Counted from the stretch's first letter, positions 21,607 through 31,346 are shown. The stretch is DNA of 64,000 bases from Pedobacter sp. R20-19 (GCF_000708265.2 NZ_JCKI01000006.1:186001-250000); one strand, 5' to 3'. Made by a program: numbers and translations. The notes: generated by a model from the letters alone, not told the origin.

Positions 21607-24063
21607 ATGAAAAAAATTTTACTCTCACTCCTGATCCTGGGAACATTTGTAACGGTTAAAGCCCAATTTCCTGCTGGAGGTTTCGGTGGAGGTGCAAAAA
21701 AGCCTACAGTTTTCGGTCGTGTAACGGCAACTATTTTAGATTCTGTAACCAAGCAGCCTATAGATTACGCAACGGTATCCTTAATTAATGTTAAAGATAA
21801 TAAATCGGTAAATGGTGGTGTAACTGATCCGAAAGGAAAGTTATCGCTGCAAAATGTGGCTCCGGATACTTATAAACTAATGATTGGATTTATGGGTTAC
21901 AAAACCAAATCCATCAGCGTAACCACTACACCGGCTAAGCCAGATCAGAATTTAGGAACCATTTATATCTCATCTACAGAAAATTCTTTGGCTGATGTGC
22001 AGGTGCAGGGTACCAAAGCCGTAATCGAAAATAAAATTGATAGAATGGTTTACAATGCCGAGGCTGACGGAACCAATGCAGGCGGTGATGCCACGGATGT
22101 GATGCGTAAAGTGCCGATGCTTTCAGTAGATGTGGATGGTAACGTTCAGCTACGCGGTGGTGCGGTTAGGGTTTTAATCAACGGCAAACCATCGGGAACA
22201 ATGGCCAGTAGTGTGGCCGATGCTTTAAAAATGATTCCGGCAGAGCAGATTAAAAGTGTGGAAGTAATTACCAGTCCGTCTGCTAAGTATGATGCAGAAG
22301 GTTCAGGAGGGATTATTAACATCATTACCAAAAAATCAAATGCTCAAGGGGTAAGTGGAAGTGTAAATGCATCTGCAGGAACCAGACAAAATAATGGTGC
22401 CTTTAACTTAACTGCAAAAACAGGTAGGTTAAGTGTAAATACAAGTTTAGGGACCAATTTAGCTTATGCTCAAGACTCACGTATATTATTTGAGAATAAT
22501 ACCCGCACAGATTCTGCCGGTTTATCTCGTGTAACCACTATCCTTCAGGATGGCGTTTCTAAATGGAGCCGCCAAGGTTACAACGGAAGCTTCGGTGCGG
22601 ATTACGATTTTAATGCTTACAATAATGTGAGCTCCACTATTAAATACAATAACTTCTCTAATGGCGGACCAGGAAGTGCTGATTATATTTTAAATGGTGT
22701 TCCACTTAAAAACATTAGTGACATGGATATGGGTTTCAATAACTTTGACTGGAATGTAGATTATAAACATACCACTAAAAAGGAAGGTGAAGAATTTACG
22801 GTTTCGGGTCAGGTGTCATCAGGAAGAAACACTACAGATTTCCAAAACGAAATTATTGGCAGCTCATTTCCTCAGGTAAATAATAGCAATACTGGTAAAA
22901 ATAAAGAATACACTGCACAAACAGATTATACTTACCCATTCAGCAAATCGACAATATTAGAAGTGGGTGCTAAAGGTATTTTCAGGAACATTAACAGTGA
23001 GTTTTCTAACAATTCAGCACAAGATTTTGAATATAATCAGGATGTGGCATCAGCCTATGGGGTTATTAGTTTTAAGCTAAGTAAAAAATATAATTTCAAA
23101 GGTGGGTTAAGGTCAGAATATACCAGCATAGATTTTAATACCATACAAGGTGGTACGCAAAAAAATGATTACTTCAATTTATTTCCAAGTGCTATTCTTT
23201 CCCGTACTTTAAAAGGAAATGCGACGCTAAAACTAAGTTATAACAGAAGGGTACAAAGACCAAGTTTAACTTATTTAAACCCATTCCGTAATGAAAGTGA
23301 TCAGTTTAATATCCGCCAGGGAGAGCCAACATTAAACCCTGAATTAAGTGATAACCTTGAACTGGGCTACTCTACTTTTATTAAAGGATCAGTAATTAAT
23401 GCTTCCGTATTTTACCGCCGTACCGGAGGTGTGATTGAAAGCTCAATTATGCCAATTAGCGAGGGAGGATTTGAAAAAACCTTAACTACCTATATTAACG
23501 TAGGTACAGCGCAAACTTATGGAGCCAACTTATTTGCTTCTTATAACCCAAAACCCAAATGGACATTAATGACTAACCTTGGAGTGAATACTTATGAAGT
23601 GAGCAATTCACAAACAGGAGTAAGCACAGGAACGTTCTTAAATTATAATATTTTTGGCCGCTCAGCTTATGGTTTTGGTAAAGGCTATAACTTCGAATTG
23701 TTTGGTGTGGTTAACTCACCACGTAGAACTTATCAAGGAAAAACAGATGCCATGTTAATTTATGGTGCATCATTAAAAAAAGAGATCTGGAATAAAAAAG
23801 GTTCTATCGGTATTAATACCTTAAACCCTTTTACCCGTGATTTACACATTAAAACAGTAAATAACTCGGTTACTACTGTAGGAAATAAAGTAAGTACACT
23901 TTTCCAAAGTACTAACGTTTATTATCCATTACGCTCGTTTGGTGTAAACTTTAGCTATTCATTTGGTAAGTTGAAGTTTACCGAAAAGAAAAAAATTAAA
24001 AACGACGATATAAAACAAGATCAGCAGCAAGGTGGCGGAATGGGTGGAGGGTTGCAACAGTAA
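21607..24063 (+). CDS. Outer-membrane beta-barrel family protein (TonB-dependent receptor-like)
   Basis: This 818-aa outer-membrane protein has a signal peptide (~1-19), a short Gly-rich stretch, and a carboxypeptidase-regulatory-like domain (~32-115, YATVSLINVKDNKSVNGG). A plug-like region follows (~135-235: LINGKPSGTM, KSVEVITSPSAKYDAEGSGGIINIITKK), then a large barrel of the Outer membrane beta-barrel family 3 type (SYNRRVQRPSLTYLNPF, EPTLNPELSDNLELGYS). The C-terminus has a Gln/Gly-rich tail rather than a classic aromatic end. The family is widespread in Bacteroidota and usually has no SusD partner, and none is present here. The transported substrate is unknown. It is a single gene with its own terminator and a ~90-bp leader downstream of a CACCTTTG box at 21503-21510. 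Confidence 0.85.
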   Translation: MKKILLSLLILGTFVTVKAQFPAGGFGGGAKKPTVFGRVTATILDSVTKQPIDYATVSLINVKDNKSVNGGVTDPKGKLSLQNVAPDTYKLMIGFMGYKTKSISVTTTPAKPDQNLGTIYISSTENSLADVQVQGTKAVIENKIDRMVYNAEADGTNAGGDATDVMRKVPMLSVDVDGNVQLRGGAVRVLINGKPSGTMASSVADALKMIPAEQIKSVEVITSPSAKYDAEGSGGIINIITKKSNAQGVSGSVNASAGTRQNNGAFNLTAKTGRLSVNTSLGTNLAYAQDSRILFENNTRTDSAGLSRVTTILQDGVSKWSRQGYNGSFGADYDFNAYNNVSSTIKYNNFSNGGPGSADYILNGVPLKNISDMDMGFNNFDWNVDYKHTTKKEGEEFTVSGQVSSGRNTTDFQNEIIGSSFPQVNNSNTGKNKEYTAQTDYTYPFSKSTILEVGAKGIFRNINSEFSNNSAQDFEYNQDVASAYGVISFKLSKKYNFKGGLRSEYTSIDFNTIQGGTQKNDYFNLFPSAILSRTLKGNATLKLSYNRRVQRPSLTYLNPFRNESDQFNIRQGEPTLNPELSDNLELGYSTFIKGSVINASVFYRRTGGVIESSIMPISEGGFEKTLTTYINVGTAQTYGANLFASYNPKPKWTLMTNLGVNTYEVSNSQTGVSTGTFLNYNIFGRSAYGFGKGYNFELFGVVNSPRRTYQGKTDAMLIYGASLKKEIWNKKGSIGINTLNPFTRDLHIKTVNNSVTTVGNKVSTLFQSTNVYYPLRSFGVNFSYSFGKLKFTEKKKIKNDDIKQDQQQGGGMGGGLQQ

Positions 24064-24086
24064 AACCCCATTTAAATAGGTTTTTT

Positions 24087-24122
24087 AAGAGCTTTCAGTT
24101 AAATCTGAAAGCTCTTTTTTTT
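24087..24122 (+). terminator. Intrinsic terminator after the outer-membrane barrel gene
   Basis: Twelve-bp arms (24087-24098 and 24105-24116, core GAGCTTTCAG / CTGAAAGCTC) around a 6-nt loop run straight into a T-tract. It is located 24 bp after the stop codon. Confidence 0.92.
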
Positions 24123-24329
24123 GCGGTTAAGATTATAGTGTATAAAATACACCAAGAAGAAGTTTTTTTTAGTGCTGATTTAGTTTTTCTTGCCTGTTTT
24201 TGCTACCTTTTATGTTGTATTTGTTATGCGATGCGGTTTTTTGCGTATTCATTGAAATTTTCTGCATCTTTTTTATGCTAAAAGCCTATCTTGCATATGC
24301 TAACAATCAACAACCTAAATTCTTGATAT

Positions 24330-27300
24330 ATGAAAAAAGTCTTTACCTCGCTTTTTTTTCTATGTATTTTACTTGCCGGGCTATCTTCCTTTGCCCAGGT
24401 AAAAACCATTACAGGGAAAATTACTGCTACAGATGACGGTGGGCCATTGCCTGGAGCAAGTATAAAACTTAAAGGTACCACCACCGGAACATCTACTGAT
24501 GGAAACGGTGCTTTCACTATTCAGGTTCCTTCTACTGCTGCTATTCTACAAATTAGTTTAGTGGGTTATAAAATGCAGGAAATTACTGTAGGCGAGAGAA
24601 CTACCATTACTGTAGCCCTTTCTTCTGATTCTCAACAGCTTCAGGAAGTGACCGTTTCAACGGCATTAGGGATTACCAGGCAGGCGAAATCATTAGGTTA
24701 TGCGGCACAAACTGTAGGTGAGAAGGATCTTAATTTTAACCATCAGCCCAACTTAATTAATGCTTTACAGGGTAAAGTTGCTGGAGCCACCATATCAAGC
24801 ACAGGTGGTGGCCCGGGGCAAGGCGCCAGCATTAGGATTAGAGGGGTAAATTCCATAGATCCGAACAGATCTGGCGATCCGCTTTATGTGATTGATGGTG
24901 TTCAGATTGATAACACTACTTCAACCCAGGGTGCAAACCCCAGTGGAAATGCTTATGGTTCAAGAGGGGTAACCAACAGGGCATCAGATATTAATCCGGA
25001 AGATATTGAGACCATTAATATTTTAAAAGGTGGGGCTGCAACGGCACTTTATGGTTTGCGAGGCGCAAATGGAGTGGTAGTTATCACCACAAAAAGAGGT
25101 AAGCAAAATGGAATCCAAATTAACCTTAACAGCAGTTATGGTTTTGATGAAGTGTTAATTAGTCCGAAAGTGCAAACGGAATATACGCAGGGTGTGCTTG
25201 GCGTGTACACTAATCCACCTGGTGGCATCGGGCCTGCCTGGGGGCCAACCATTGCAGAAGCTAAACTGATTGACCCAACTCACCCGGATAAGCTTTATAA
25301 TAATTACGATCAGGCTTTTGGTACTGGTCAGCAAATTAAAAACTCCATTTCTTTAACCGGAGGAAGTGATGTAGTCAAGTTTTTCTCTTCTGTTTCTCAA
25401 TTATACCAAAAAGGTATGATGCCGAATACTGATAACAGAAACCTCTCCGGGCGACTGAATACCGACTTCATTATTAGTCCGAAATTAAAGGCTTCTGTGA
25501 ATATGAACTTTACCAATTCTGGAGGTTATACCTACAGTGCCGATCGATTTGGCGAGGGTTTGGCTTATTTTTCGCCAAGATATGATGTGGCAGATTACCA
25601 GAATGCAGATGGCTCACAAAAATACCTCGGCACTAATAACCCAATATGGGGTACGGCCAATAATAAACTGAAAGGGGATGTGAATCGTTACATTGCGGGA
25701 GCAAGTTTAACATATGATCCAACCAAATGGTTAAACTTTTCTTATCGTTTTGGAGTGGATACCTATAATGAAAACCGGGTAAGAACCGCCCGTGGGCCGA
25801 TGTATACCGGAGAGGCCATGTATGATAATGATCAGGGTTACTATGGAGAATATAATTCGAAGTTTAGAACATTGAACAGCACATTTGTGGCTACACTCTC
25901 TACAAAATTAGGTGAAGATATTACCGGAACTTTAAGATTGGGGCAGGAACTATTTGATAGAAGAATTAAAGAAACCGGAACATTAGGGAGTATTTTAGGG
26001 ATTTACAACTTCTTCAGCCTGGAGAATGCGAGCGTGCTGACGCCAAGCCAGGCCACAAGAGAGAAACGTTTAGTTGGCTATTTTGGAGAGGCCACTTTTG
26101 ATTATAAAAATTTCCTTTTCTTAAGCGTTACAGGGAGAAATGATATCAGCTCTACCTTACCAAAAGAGAACAGATCTTTCTTTTATCCATCGGCCAGTTT
26201 AAGTTATGTATTTTCTGATCAGTTTAAATTGCCAACAGTCATTAGTCAGGCCAAACTAAGGTTATCATATGCCCGCATTGGGAAGGATGCAGCGGAGTAT
26301 TCTACCTTTACTGGTTATACCCCATACCTTAATTTACCATCAGGAACTGGTGGTTTAACGATCGGTTCTAATTTAGGGAATCCTGATTTACTGCCAGAGT
26401 TTACCAATACTTATGAAGCAGGTTTAGAGATGTCTTTCTTTAAAAATCGATTAGGTTTTGATTTAACCTATTATTACTCATTGAGTACAGATCAGATTAT
26501 CCAAACACAGGTGTCTTCTGCTGTGGGTTACGTCACCAAATCAATCAATGCAGGTGATATCAGAAATCGGGGGGTAGAAATGGTCATTAATGGTAAGCCC
26601 ATTGTTGGAAAAGATTTTAACTGGGGCGTAAACCTTAATCTTTCTGCAAACCGCAACAAGGTGCTTTCTATGCCAAATGGCGTTACTGAAATTGTTTATG
26701 GTGCAGCAAGGGGTTATGGCAATGCAGGCGTAACCATGAAATTGATTGAAGGCCAGTCATATGGTAATATTTATGGAAGTTATTTTAACAGGTACTATGG
26801 AACGCAGGCAGAAGATCCGACGATTTTAGATAAAAATCTGCCCTTGCTTATTGGTGCCAATGGGTTTCCAAGTATTTCAGGAGGGAAGCAAAAACTTTTA
26901 GGTAACTCACAGCCAGATTATATTATTGGTTTCGGTAATAACTTCAGTTATAAGAATTTTAGCTTAAATGTATTATTTGATGCCCGCTTAGGTTTCGAAA
27001 AATACAACTGGCTGGAAGATTTCTATTCTGCTTTTGGCCTTCCGGATTATACGGCAGATAGAAGAACCACCAAAGTTTTTGATGGGGTGCTGGCTAATGG
27101 ACAACCCAATACCAAGCCTGTTTATATGGGGCAGGGTTTGGGCCCAGATAATGTAAACTACGGTGAAGGTTACTATCGTATTCTGTATAGAAACGTTTCA
27201 GAACCTTTTGTTTCTGATGCTTCATGGGTTCGTTTACGTTCGGCTAGTTTAAGTTACAGATTCCCTCAACAATGGCTGCCAGCGAAAGCCATTAAAAACG

Positions 27301-27464
27301 CATCCTTATCTGTAACAGGAAATAATTTATGGTTGTGGACTAAATATTATGGCGTAGATCCAGAATCGAGTTCTTATGACTCGGGCAGTAACAATGATGG
27401 CTCTGCAGGTTTTACCTATCCATCAGCACGCACAATCATGTTTACCCTTAATGTTGGTTTTTAA
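24330..27464 (+). CDS. SusC/RagA-family TonB-dependent receptor, enzyme-less pair
   Basis: This is a complete 1044-aa SusC-type receptor. A signal peptide (~1-23, SSFAQ) is followed by a carboxypeptidase-regulatory-like domain (~27-108), then VTVSTALGITRQAKSLGYA leading into the plug (IRIRGVNSID, PLYVIDGVQI, GGAATALYGLRGANGVVVITTK), and a barrel ending in MFTLNVGF. The ALGI-RQ-KSLGYA motif places it in the same subfamily as the PUL4 SusC (41188-44454) and apart from the PUL2 SusC. susD follows after 11 bp, but no hydrolase, transporter or regulator is on the same strand afterwards, so the imported compound cannot be inferred. Non-glycan substrates such as peptides are possible. Confidence 0.94.
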   Translation: MKKVFTSLFFLCILLAGLSSFAQVKTITGKITATDDGGPLPGASIKLKGTTTGTSTDGNGAFTIQVPSTAAILQISLVGYKMQEITVGERTTITVALSSDSQQLQEVTVSTALGITRQAKSLGYAAQTVGEKDLNFNHQPNLINALQGKVAGATISSTGGGPGQGASIRIRGVNSIDPNRSGDPLYVIDGVQIDNTTSTQGANPSGNAYGSRGVTNRASDINPEDIETINILKGGAATALYGLRGANGVVVITTKRGKQNGIQINLNSSYGFDEVLISPKVQTEYTQGVLGVYTNPPGGIGPAWGPTIAEAKLIDPTHPDKLYNNYDQAFGTGQQIKNSISLTGGSDVVKFFSSVSQLYQKGMMPNTDNRNLSGRLNTDFIISPKLKASVNMNFTNSGGYTYSADRFGEGLAYFSPRYDVADYQNADGSQKYLGTNNPIWGTANNKLKGDVNRYIAGASLTYDPTKWLNFSYRFGVDTYNENRVRTARGPMYTGEAMYDNDQGYYGEYNSKFRTLNSTFVATLSTKLGEDITGTLRLGQELFDRRIKETGTLGSILGIYNFFSLENASVLTPSQATREKRLVGYFGEATFDYKNFLFLSVTGRNDISSTLPKENRSFFYPSASLSYVFSDQFKLPTVISQAKLRLSYARIGKDAAEYSTFTGYTPYLNLPSGTGGLTIGSNLGNPDLLPEFTNTYEAGLEMSFFKNRLGFDLTYYYSLSTDQIIQTQVSSAVGYVTKSINAGDIRNRGVEMVINGKPIVGKDFNWGVNLNLSANRNKVLSMPNGVTEIVYGAARGYGNAGVTMKLIEGQSYGNIYGSYFNRYYGTQAEDPTILDKNLPLLIGANGFPSISGGKQKLLGNSQPDYIIGFGNNFSYKNFSLNVLFDARLGFEKYNWLEDFYSAFGLPDYTADRRTTKVFDGVLANGQPNTKPVYMGQGLGPDNVNYGEGYYRILYRNVSEPFVSDASWVRLRSASLSYRFPQQWLPAKAIKNASLSVTGNNLWLWTKYYGVDPESSSYDSGSNNDGSAGFTYPSARTIMFTLNVGF

Positions 27465-27475
27465 AAAGAATTAAG

Positions 27476-28909
27476 ATGCAAAAGATTATAAAATATACTT
27501 TGTTATCAGCTATTGTTGCAACATTAAGTTTGCAGGGCTGTAAAGATAGCTACTTTGATAAACTATCTGATAATCCAAACCAGGTGGCCACACCAAGTTT
27601 AAATGCTTTGCTGGCTACTTCAACCTATAAAGCCGGTTTTAATAATTATAGTGTGGCCAGTATTATTCTTCCATACGTGCAATACACGGCTAACCCTGCG
27701 GCCAATGGTGCCGGAGATACCTATCAGGCTATTGATTTCAGTGCAACCTGGGATTTGCTTTATTATGCTATGGCTGATGCCAATGAAATGAAGAAACTGG
27801 CCGTAACACAAAATTCAAGTGAATATAAAGGTGTAGCCGATGTATTAATTGCTTATAACCTGATAATGGTCAATGATCTTTGGGGCGATGCACCTTTCTC
27901 CGAAGCGTTCAACATTAACAACCTGGTGCCAAAATATGATAAGCAGCAAGATGTTTATACGTCAACTTTAGCACTGGTAGATGAGGCCATTACAGAACTG
28001 TCTAAAACTAATTCTGCGATCAAACTCGCTGCAGCCAGCGATTTAATTTATGGCACAACAGCTTCTACTGAAAGGGCAAACTGGTTAAAAATGGCTTATG
28101 CACTAAAGGCCCGTTTGCTGAATAAGGTGAGCAAGTCCAGCACTTATAATCCTTCAGCAGTGTTAGATGCTGTAAGTAAATCATTTGCCAGTAATGACGA
28201 TGATGCCAGAATGCAGACCTTTAGAGAACGCAGTCCGTGGGCAACAGTAGCCTTGAATAACGAACAACAATCACTTGGTGGCTGGCTTTCAGAGCAGTTG
28301 ATCGACGCTTTAAATGGAACAACCTATGGTGTATTTGATCCGCGTTTGCCAAAAATTACAGATTTAACGGTAGATGGGAAATATATTGGGACAATTAATG
28401 GTGCAGGAAACCGGGCTCCGGGTGCCAATACCCGAAAAGATGAAAACTACATCTCACGCAATTCTCCATGGAGTGGAAATACGTCGCCAATTTTTATCGT
28501 GACTTATGCAGAATTAAAATTTATTGAAGCTGAAGCTGCATTTAATACTGATCGGGCCAGATCATATGCCGCCTATTTAGCAGCCATCCGGGCAAATATG
28601 GATAAATTCCAGGTTTCAACAACAGATAAAGAAGCGTATATGGCACAACCAACGGTGGCAGTTGGTGCAGCTGCATTAACGAAAGACTTAATTTTTAAAG
28701 AAAAATACATAGCCACTTATTTAAATCCGGAAGCCTGGAATGATGCCCGCCGTTTTGATTATAAGTACAAGGATTTCACCATGCCGGTAAATGCTGCATT
28801 GCCAACTTTCATACGTCGACTGGATTATCCTCAGGGCGAAAGAAGTAAAAACAGTGCGAATGTGCCGGTTGATGTTCCGAGAACAACCAGATTGTGGTGG
28901 GATCAATAA
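27476..28909 (+). CDS. SusD/RagB-family lipoprotein, SusD-like type 2
   Basis: This 477-aa lipoprotein (lipobox SLQGCKDSYFDKL) belongs to the shorter SusD-like_2 group. Typical features are the N-terminal DKLSDNPNQ segment, VNDLWGDAPFSEAF, a region of helical repeats (AYALKARLLNKVS), VTYAELKFIEAEAAF and a C-terminal RRLDYPQGERSKNSANVP followed by TTRLWWDQ. It is the partner of the SusC 11 bp upstream. After its stop lie a hairpin and imperfect repeats, and then a convergent gene, so the pair forms a two-gene unit. Confidence 0.92.
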   Translation: MQKIIKYTLLSAIVATLSLQGCKDSYFDKLSDNPNQVATPSLNALLATSTYKAGFNNYSVASIILPYVQYTANPAANGAGDTYQAIDFSATWDLLYYAMADANEMKKLAVTQNSSEYKGVADVLIAYNLIMVNDLWGDAPFSEAFNINNLVPKYDKQQDVYTSTLALVDEAITELSKTNSAIKLAAASDLIYGTTASTERANWLKMAYALKARLLNKVSKSSTYNPSAVLDAVSKSFASNDDDARMQTFRERSPWATVALNNEQQSLGGWLSEQLIDALNGTTYGVFDPRLPKITDLTVDGKYIGTINGAGNRAPGANTRKDENYISRNSPWSGNTSPIFIVTYAELKFIEAEAAFNTDRARSYAAYLAAIRANMDKFQVSTTDKEAYMAQPTVAVGAAALTKDLIFKEKYIATYLNPEAWNDARRFDYKYKDFTMPVNAALPTFIRRLDYPQGERSKNSANVPVDVPRTTRLWWDQ

Positions 28910-28922
28910 GGTTTTAATTTTA

Positions 28923-29023
28923 TCGGTTGGATCTCATCGGCAGATAAAATCTTAGCTGGTTGGTGAGACACCAACCATTAAGGGCTTTGCGTAAAATCTT
29001 TCGGTTGGTATCTCATTGGCAGA
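28923..29023. repeat. Imperfect 22-bp direct repeat with a palindromic hairpin after susD
   Basis: The element TCGGTTGG(T)ATCTCATyGGCAGA occurs at 28923-28944 and 29001-29023. Between the copies is a perfect hairpin with 8-bp arms TGGTTGGT / ACCAACCA (28957-28964 and 28970-28977) and loop GAGAC. A related CCACCAACCAG follows near 29050-29060. All of these share the GGTTGG core, as in small dispersed palindromic elements. The region lies between convergent genes and may also act in transcript ending. Confidence 0.55.
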
Positions 29024-29129
29024 AATCCTAAATGAAATTTTCTGAATATTTATGGTCTCCCACCAACCAGTAGGTGAAGGTGTATAGGTATAAATAAGTT
29101 TCTTGATCTATCTACTAACTTATGAAAAA

Positions 29130-30764
29130 TTAATTCTTCTTTATGTTTTTTAAAATCATTAAGCTTAAAGCATTAAAAGCATATCCGCTGATGTTGTTTT
29201 GAAGCATTACTACAGATTGATCATAAAACAAGGGAACTACCGGCGAATAATCCATAACCAGCTGATCCATTTTTCGGTAAAGTTCGAAACGTTTGTCGGC
29301 ATTGGTTTCATAATAGCTTTGTTCAAACAGCTGGTCAAATTCTTTATTGTAAAAGGCAAAATAATTTGGTCCGTTGGGTACTTTGTTTTTGGAATAAAAC
29401 ATCGAGAGGAAATTCTCGCCATCAGCATAATCAGCCAGCCAGGAGCCTCGAAAAAAGTTTACATTGTTTTTGGACATCAGGTCTCTTAAACTTGCACTCG
29501 GACTCACATCAATTTTAACCTTCATTCCAATATTGGTCAATTCGCCCTGTATAAATTCAATTAAATCTTTGTAGGTGGTTGTGGTGTTTAATGTAATTTC
29601 AGGCAACCCCTTTCCTTCAGGAAAACCAGCTTCTCTTAATAATCTGGCGGATAAAACAGGGTTGTAAGTATAACCCCTAACAGCTAAACTATCAAAACCA
29701 GGCATTCCTTTTGGGATAAATCCGGATGTGGCCGCTATGCCAATTCCATTTCTTAAATACCGGATTAATTTATCACGGTCGATAGCGTAATTAATGGCCT
29801 GCCTGATCTTTTTTATTCTTAATGGCGATTTCTTTACAATGGCCAAATTGGTATCGACTAAAATACCTACATACTCCGTGCATAGATAGGGGCTTTTGGT
29901 TAAGGTGAATTTGCCTTTATATTTAGAAACCATTTTGCCACTCTTGGTTAGAATGTCATCGCGGTAGCTGCCATCCACATTGTAATAAAAGTCTAAATCC
30001 TTTTTCAGGAAACTCATAAAGCCACTTTGCTTATCAGTAATAAATGTCGCCTTTACCGCATCCAGGTAGGGCAGCTTGGTTCCTTTTTGATCATGCTCAA
30101 AATAATGCTCATTTTTTAATAAAACCAGGATCTCACCTTCTTTCCAGTACTTAAATTTAAAGGGGCCAGTGCCAATCGGGTGGCTTCTGAAATCTTTTCC
30201 ATAATGTTCAACAACTTCCTTTGGCACCACGGAACAGTATTGAGTGGTGAGCAAATTCATGAGTGGAGGAAAGGGCTTTACGAGTTTAATTTGAAAGGTA
30301 GAATCATTTAAGGCGACAAAATTATGCTGATCTTTTACCTTATCGCTAAAAATCCATCCACCAGAAGAAGCTACTTTAGGATCGATTAACCGGTAAAAAC
30401 TGTAAGCGAAATCTCTGGCGATTACTTTTCTGCCTTTGCCATTTTTAAAAGTCGGATCATCATGAAAGTAAACATCGTTACGCAGATTAAAGGTGTAAGT
30501 TAAGGCATCATCAGATATTTTCCAGCTTTTAGCGATGCATGGTGCACTTTGAAGATTAGAATCGATTTGTACCAGGCCATTAAAAATTTGATTGGTCATC
30601 CAGATGGCATTCTGGTTGCGGGCAAAAGCCGGATCAATTGATGTTAAACCTTGGTCAAGATTAATATTAAATGTTTTTTTGTCGCCATTTTCGGCATCCT
30701 GATGACATGAAGTGAAAATAATGCTAATGAAAATCCAAAATATATAATTAAATGAGGCTCGCAT
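29130..30764 (-). CDS. OppA/DppA-like solute-binding lipoprotein (SBP_bac_5)
   Basis: This is a 544-aa extracytoplasmic binding protein of the peptide/nickel/oligopeptide ABC transporter family 5. I use the ATG at 30764, which gives a lipoprotein signal peptide (FWIFISIIFTSCHQD). The open frame extends 60 codons further upstream, but that part is not signal-like and overlaps the divergent gene. Family features include LTSIDPAFARNQNA, LNGK-type YTFNLRNDVYFHD, HPIGTGPFKFKYWKEGE, RQAINYAIDRDKLIRYL and WLADYADGENFLSMFYS. It should bind peptides for import. No permease or ATPase genes are adjacent, which is common for this family in Bacteroidota. It is transcribed divergently from the next gene with very short spacing. 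Confidence 0.88.
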   Translation of the reverse strand: MRASFNYIFWIFISIIFTSCHQDAENGDKKTFNINLDQGLTSIDPAFARNQNAIWMTNQIFNGLVQIDSNLQSAPCIAKSWKISDDALTYTFNLRNDVYFHDDPTFKNGKGRKVIARDFAYSFYRLIDPKVASSGGWIFSDKVKDQHNFVALNDSTFQIKLVKPFPPLMNLLTTQYCSVVPKEVVEHYGKDFRSHPIGTGPFKFKYWKEGEILVLLKNEHYFEHDQKGTKLPYLDAVKATFITDKQSGFMSFLKKDLDFYYNVDGSYRDDILTKSGKMVSKYKGKFTLTKSPYLCTEYVGILVDTNLAIVKKSPLRIKKIRQAINYAIDRDKLIRYLRNGIGIAATSGFIPKGMPGFDSLAVRGYTYNPVLSARLLREAGFPEGKGLPEITLNTTTTYKDLIEFIQGELTNIGMKVKIDVSPSASLRDLMSKNNVNFFRGSWLADYADGENFLSMFYSKNKVPNGPNYFAFYNKEFDQLFEQSYYETNADKRFELYRKMDQLVMDYSPVVPLFYDQSVVMLQNNISGYAFNALSLMILKNIKKN

Positions 30765-30778
30765 GAAATAAGGATTGT

Positions 30779-30786
30779 TATTTTTG
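30779..30786 (+). promoter_or_regulatory. Exact -7 box TATTTTTG for the BtuF-like gene
   Basis: TATTTTTG followed by CAC matches the Bacteroidota TAnnTTTG box. It lies 19-25 bp before the ATG candidates at 30805 and 30811, predicting a leader of only about a dozen bases. A clear -33 TTTG is missing. The box lies only 15 bp from the start codon of the divergent binding-protein gene. Confidence 0.5.
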
Positions 30787-30804
30787 CACAAATTAATAAA
30801 TTTA

Positions 30805-31263
30805 ATGCAGATGTCTTTTTTAAACGATTTATTTATCGGCCTTGATGCCACAATTCGGGAAGATTTACAAGAACGATTGGATATTGTGGAGCACAAAATT
30901 AAATTTATGGAAAAGGTGCCGGTGGCCGTGCTTGATGTAAGCAATACCCCTGGCTATTATTTTACAGAAGAAATTGCCTTCGCTGGTGGAATGATAGAAG
31001 CCGATATCATGAGTGCAGTATTTATTATTTACTATCAGCCTGAAAAGACTCTGACGGATTTAATGCGGGAAGTGCCATCCCTTTTAAGTTCAGATTGGCA
31101 GGCAGTGAAAAACAATCGGATTATCTTGCTTAATGATGATGTTAATCGGGAAAAATCTGCTGAAAACGTAGTGTCTTTAATTGAAGATATGGCTGAAATG
31201 TTACACCCTGGCTCTTTTATTTTTGGTCATGAAGGTGATAAGTGGATTCGTTTTGGCGCGTAA
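30805..31263 (+). CDS. Single-lobe BtuF/cobalamin-binding-like protein without signal peptide
   Basis: A protein of about 150 aa, with start ATG at 30805 or 30811. A TTG at 30775 would put the start before the predicted transcription start. VPVAVLDVSNTPGYYFTEEI, FAGGMIEADIMSAVFIIYY, WQAVKNNRIILLNDD and AENVVSLIEDMAEMLHPGSF correspond in order to the second half of BtuF-type periplasmic cobalamin-binding proteins (Peripla_BP_2 fold). The first lobe and the signal peptide are missing, so this protein is either a cytoplasmic single-lobe homologue or the remnant of a truncated gene. Against decay, the frame is clean and has a good -7 box. The function is unknown. Confidence 0.6.
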   Translation: MQMSFLNDLFIGLDATIREDLQERLDIVEHKIKFMEKVPVAVLDVSNTPGYYFTEEIAFAGGMIEADIMSAVFIIYYQPEKTLTDLMREVPSLLSSDWQAVKNNRIILLNDDVNREKSAENVVSLIEDMAEMLHPGSFIFGHEGDKWIRFGA

Positions 31264-31346
31264 CAAAGGCCGAAGTAGCGGACTGGTTGTGGCCAAAAAC
31301 AACCAATAAGCCTACATCATCTAAATGCATTAAATTCAATTTCGTT

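Noticed and set aside
24200..24436. 78-codon open frame overlapping the start of a susC gene
   Set aside because: It overlaps the susC signal peptide region, has cysteine/phenylalanine-rich low-similarity composition, and no promoter or homologous motif is recognised.
30765..30944. N-terminal 60-codon extension of the OppA-like gene
   Set aside because: It would bury the lipoprotein signal inside the protein and overlaps the divergent BtuF-like coding region and its -7 box.
31242..31346. N-terminal 35-codon extension of the DUF2891 gene
   Set aside because: The ATG at 31347 starts a clean signal peptide, while the extension overlaps the previous gene and has no signal character.
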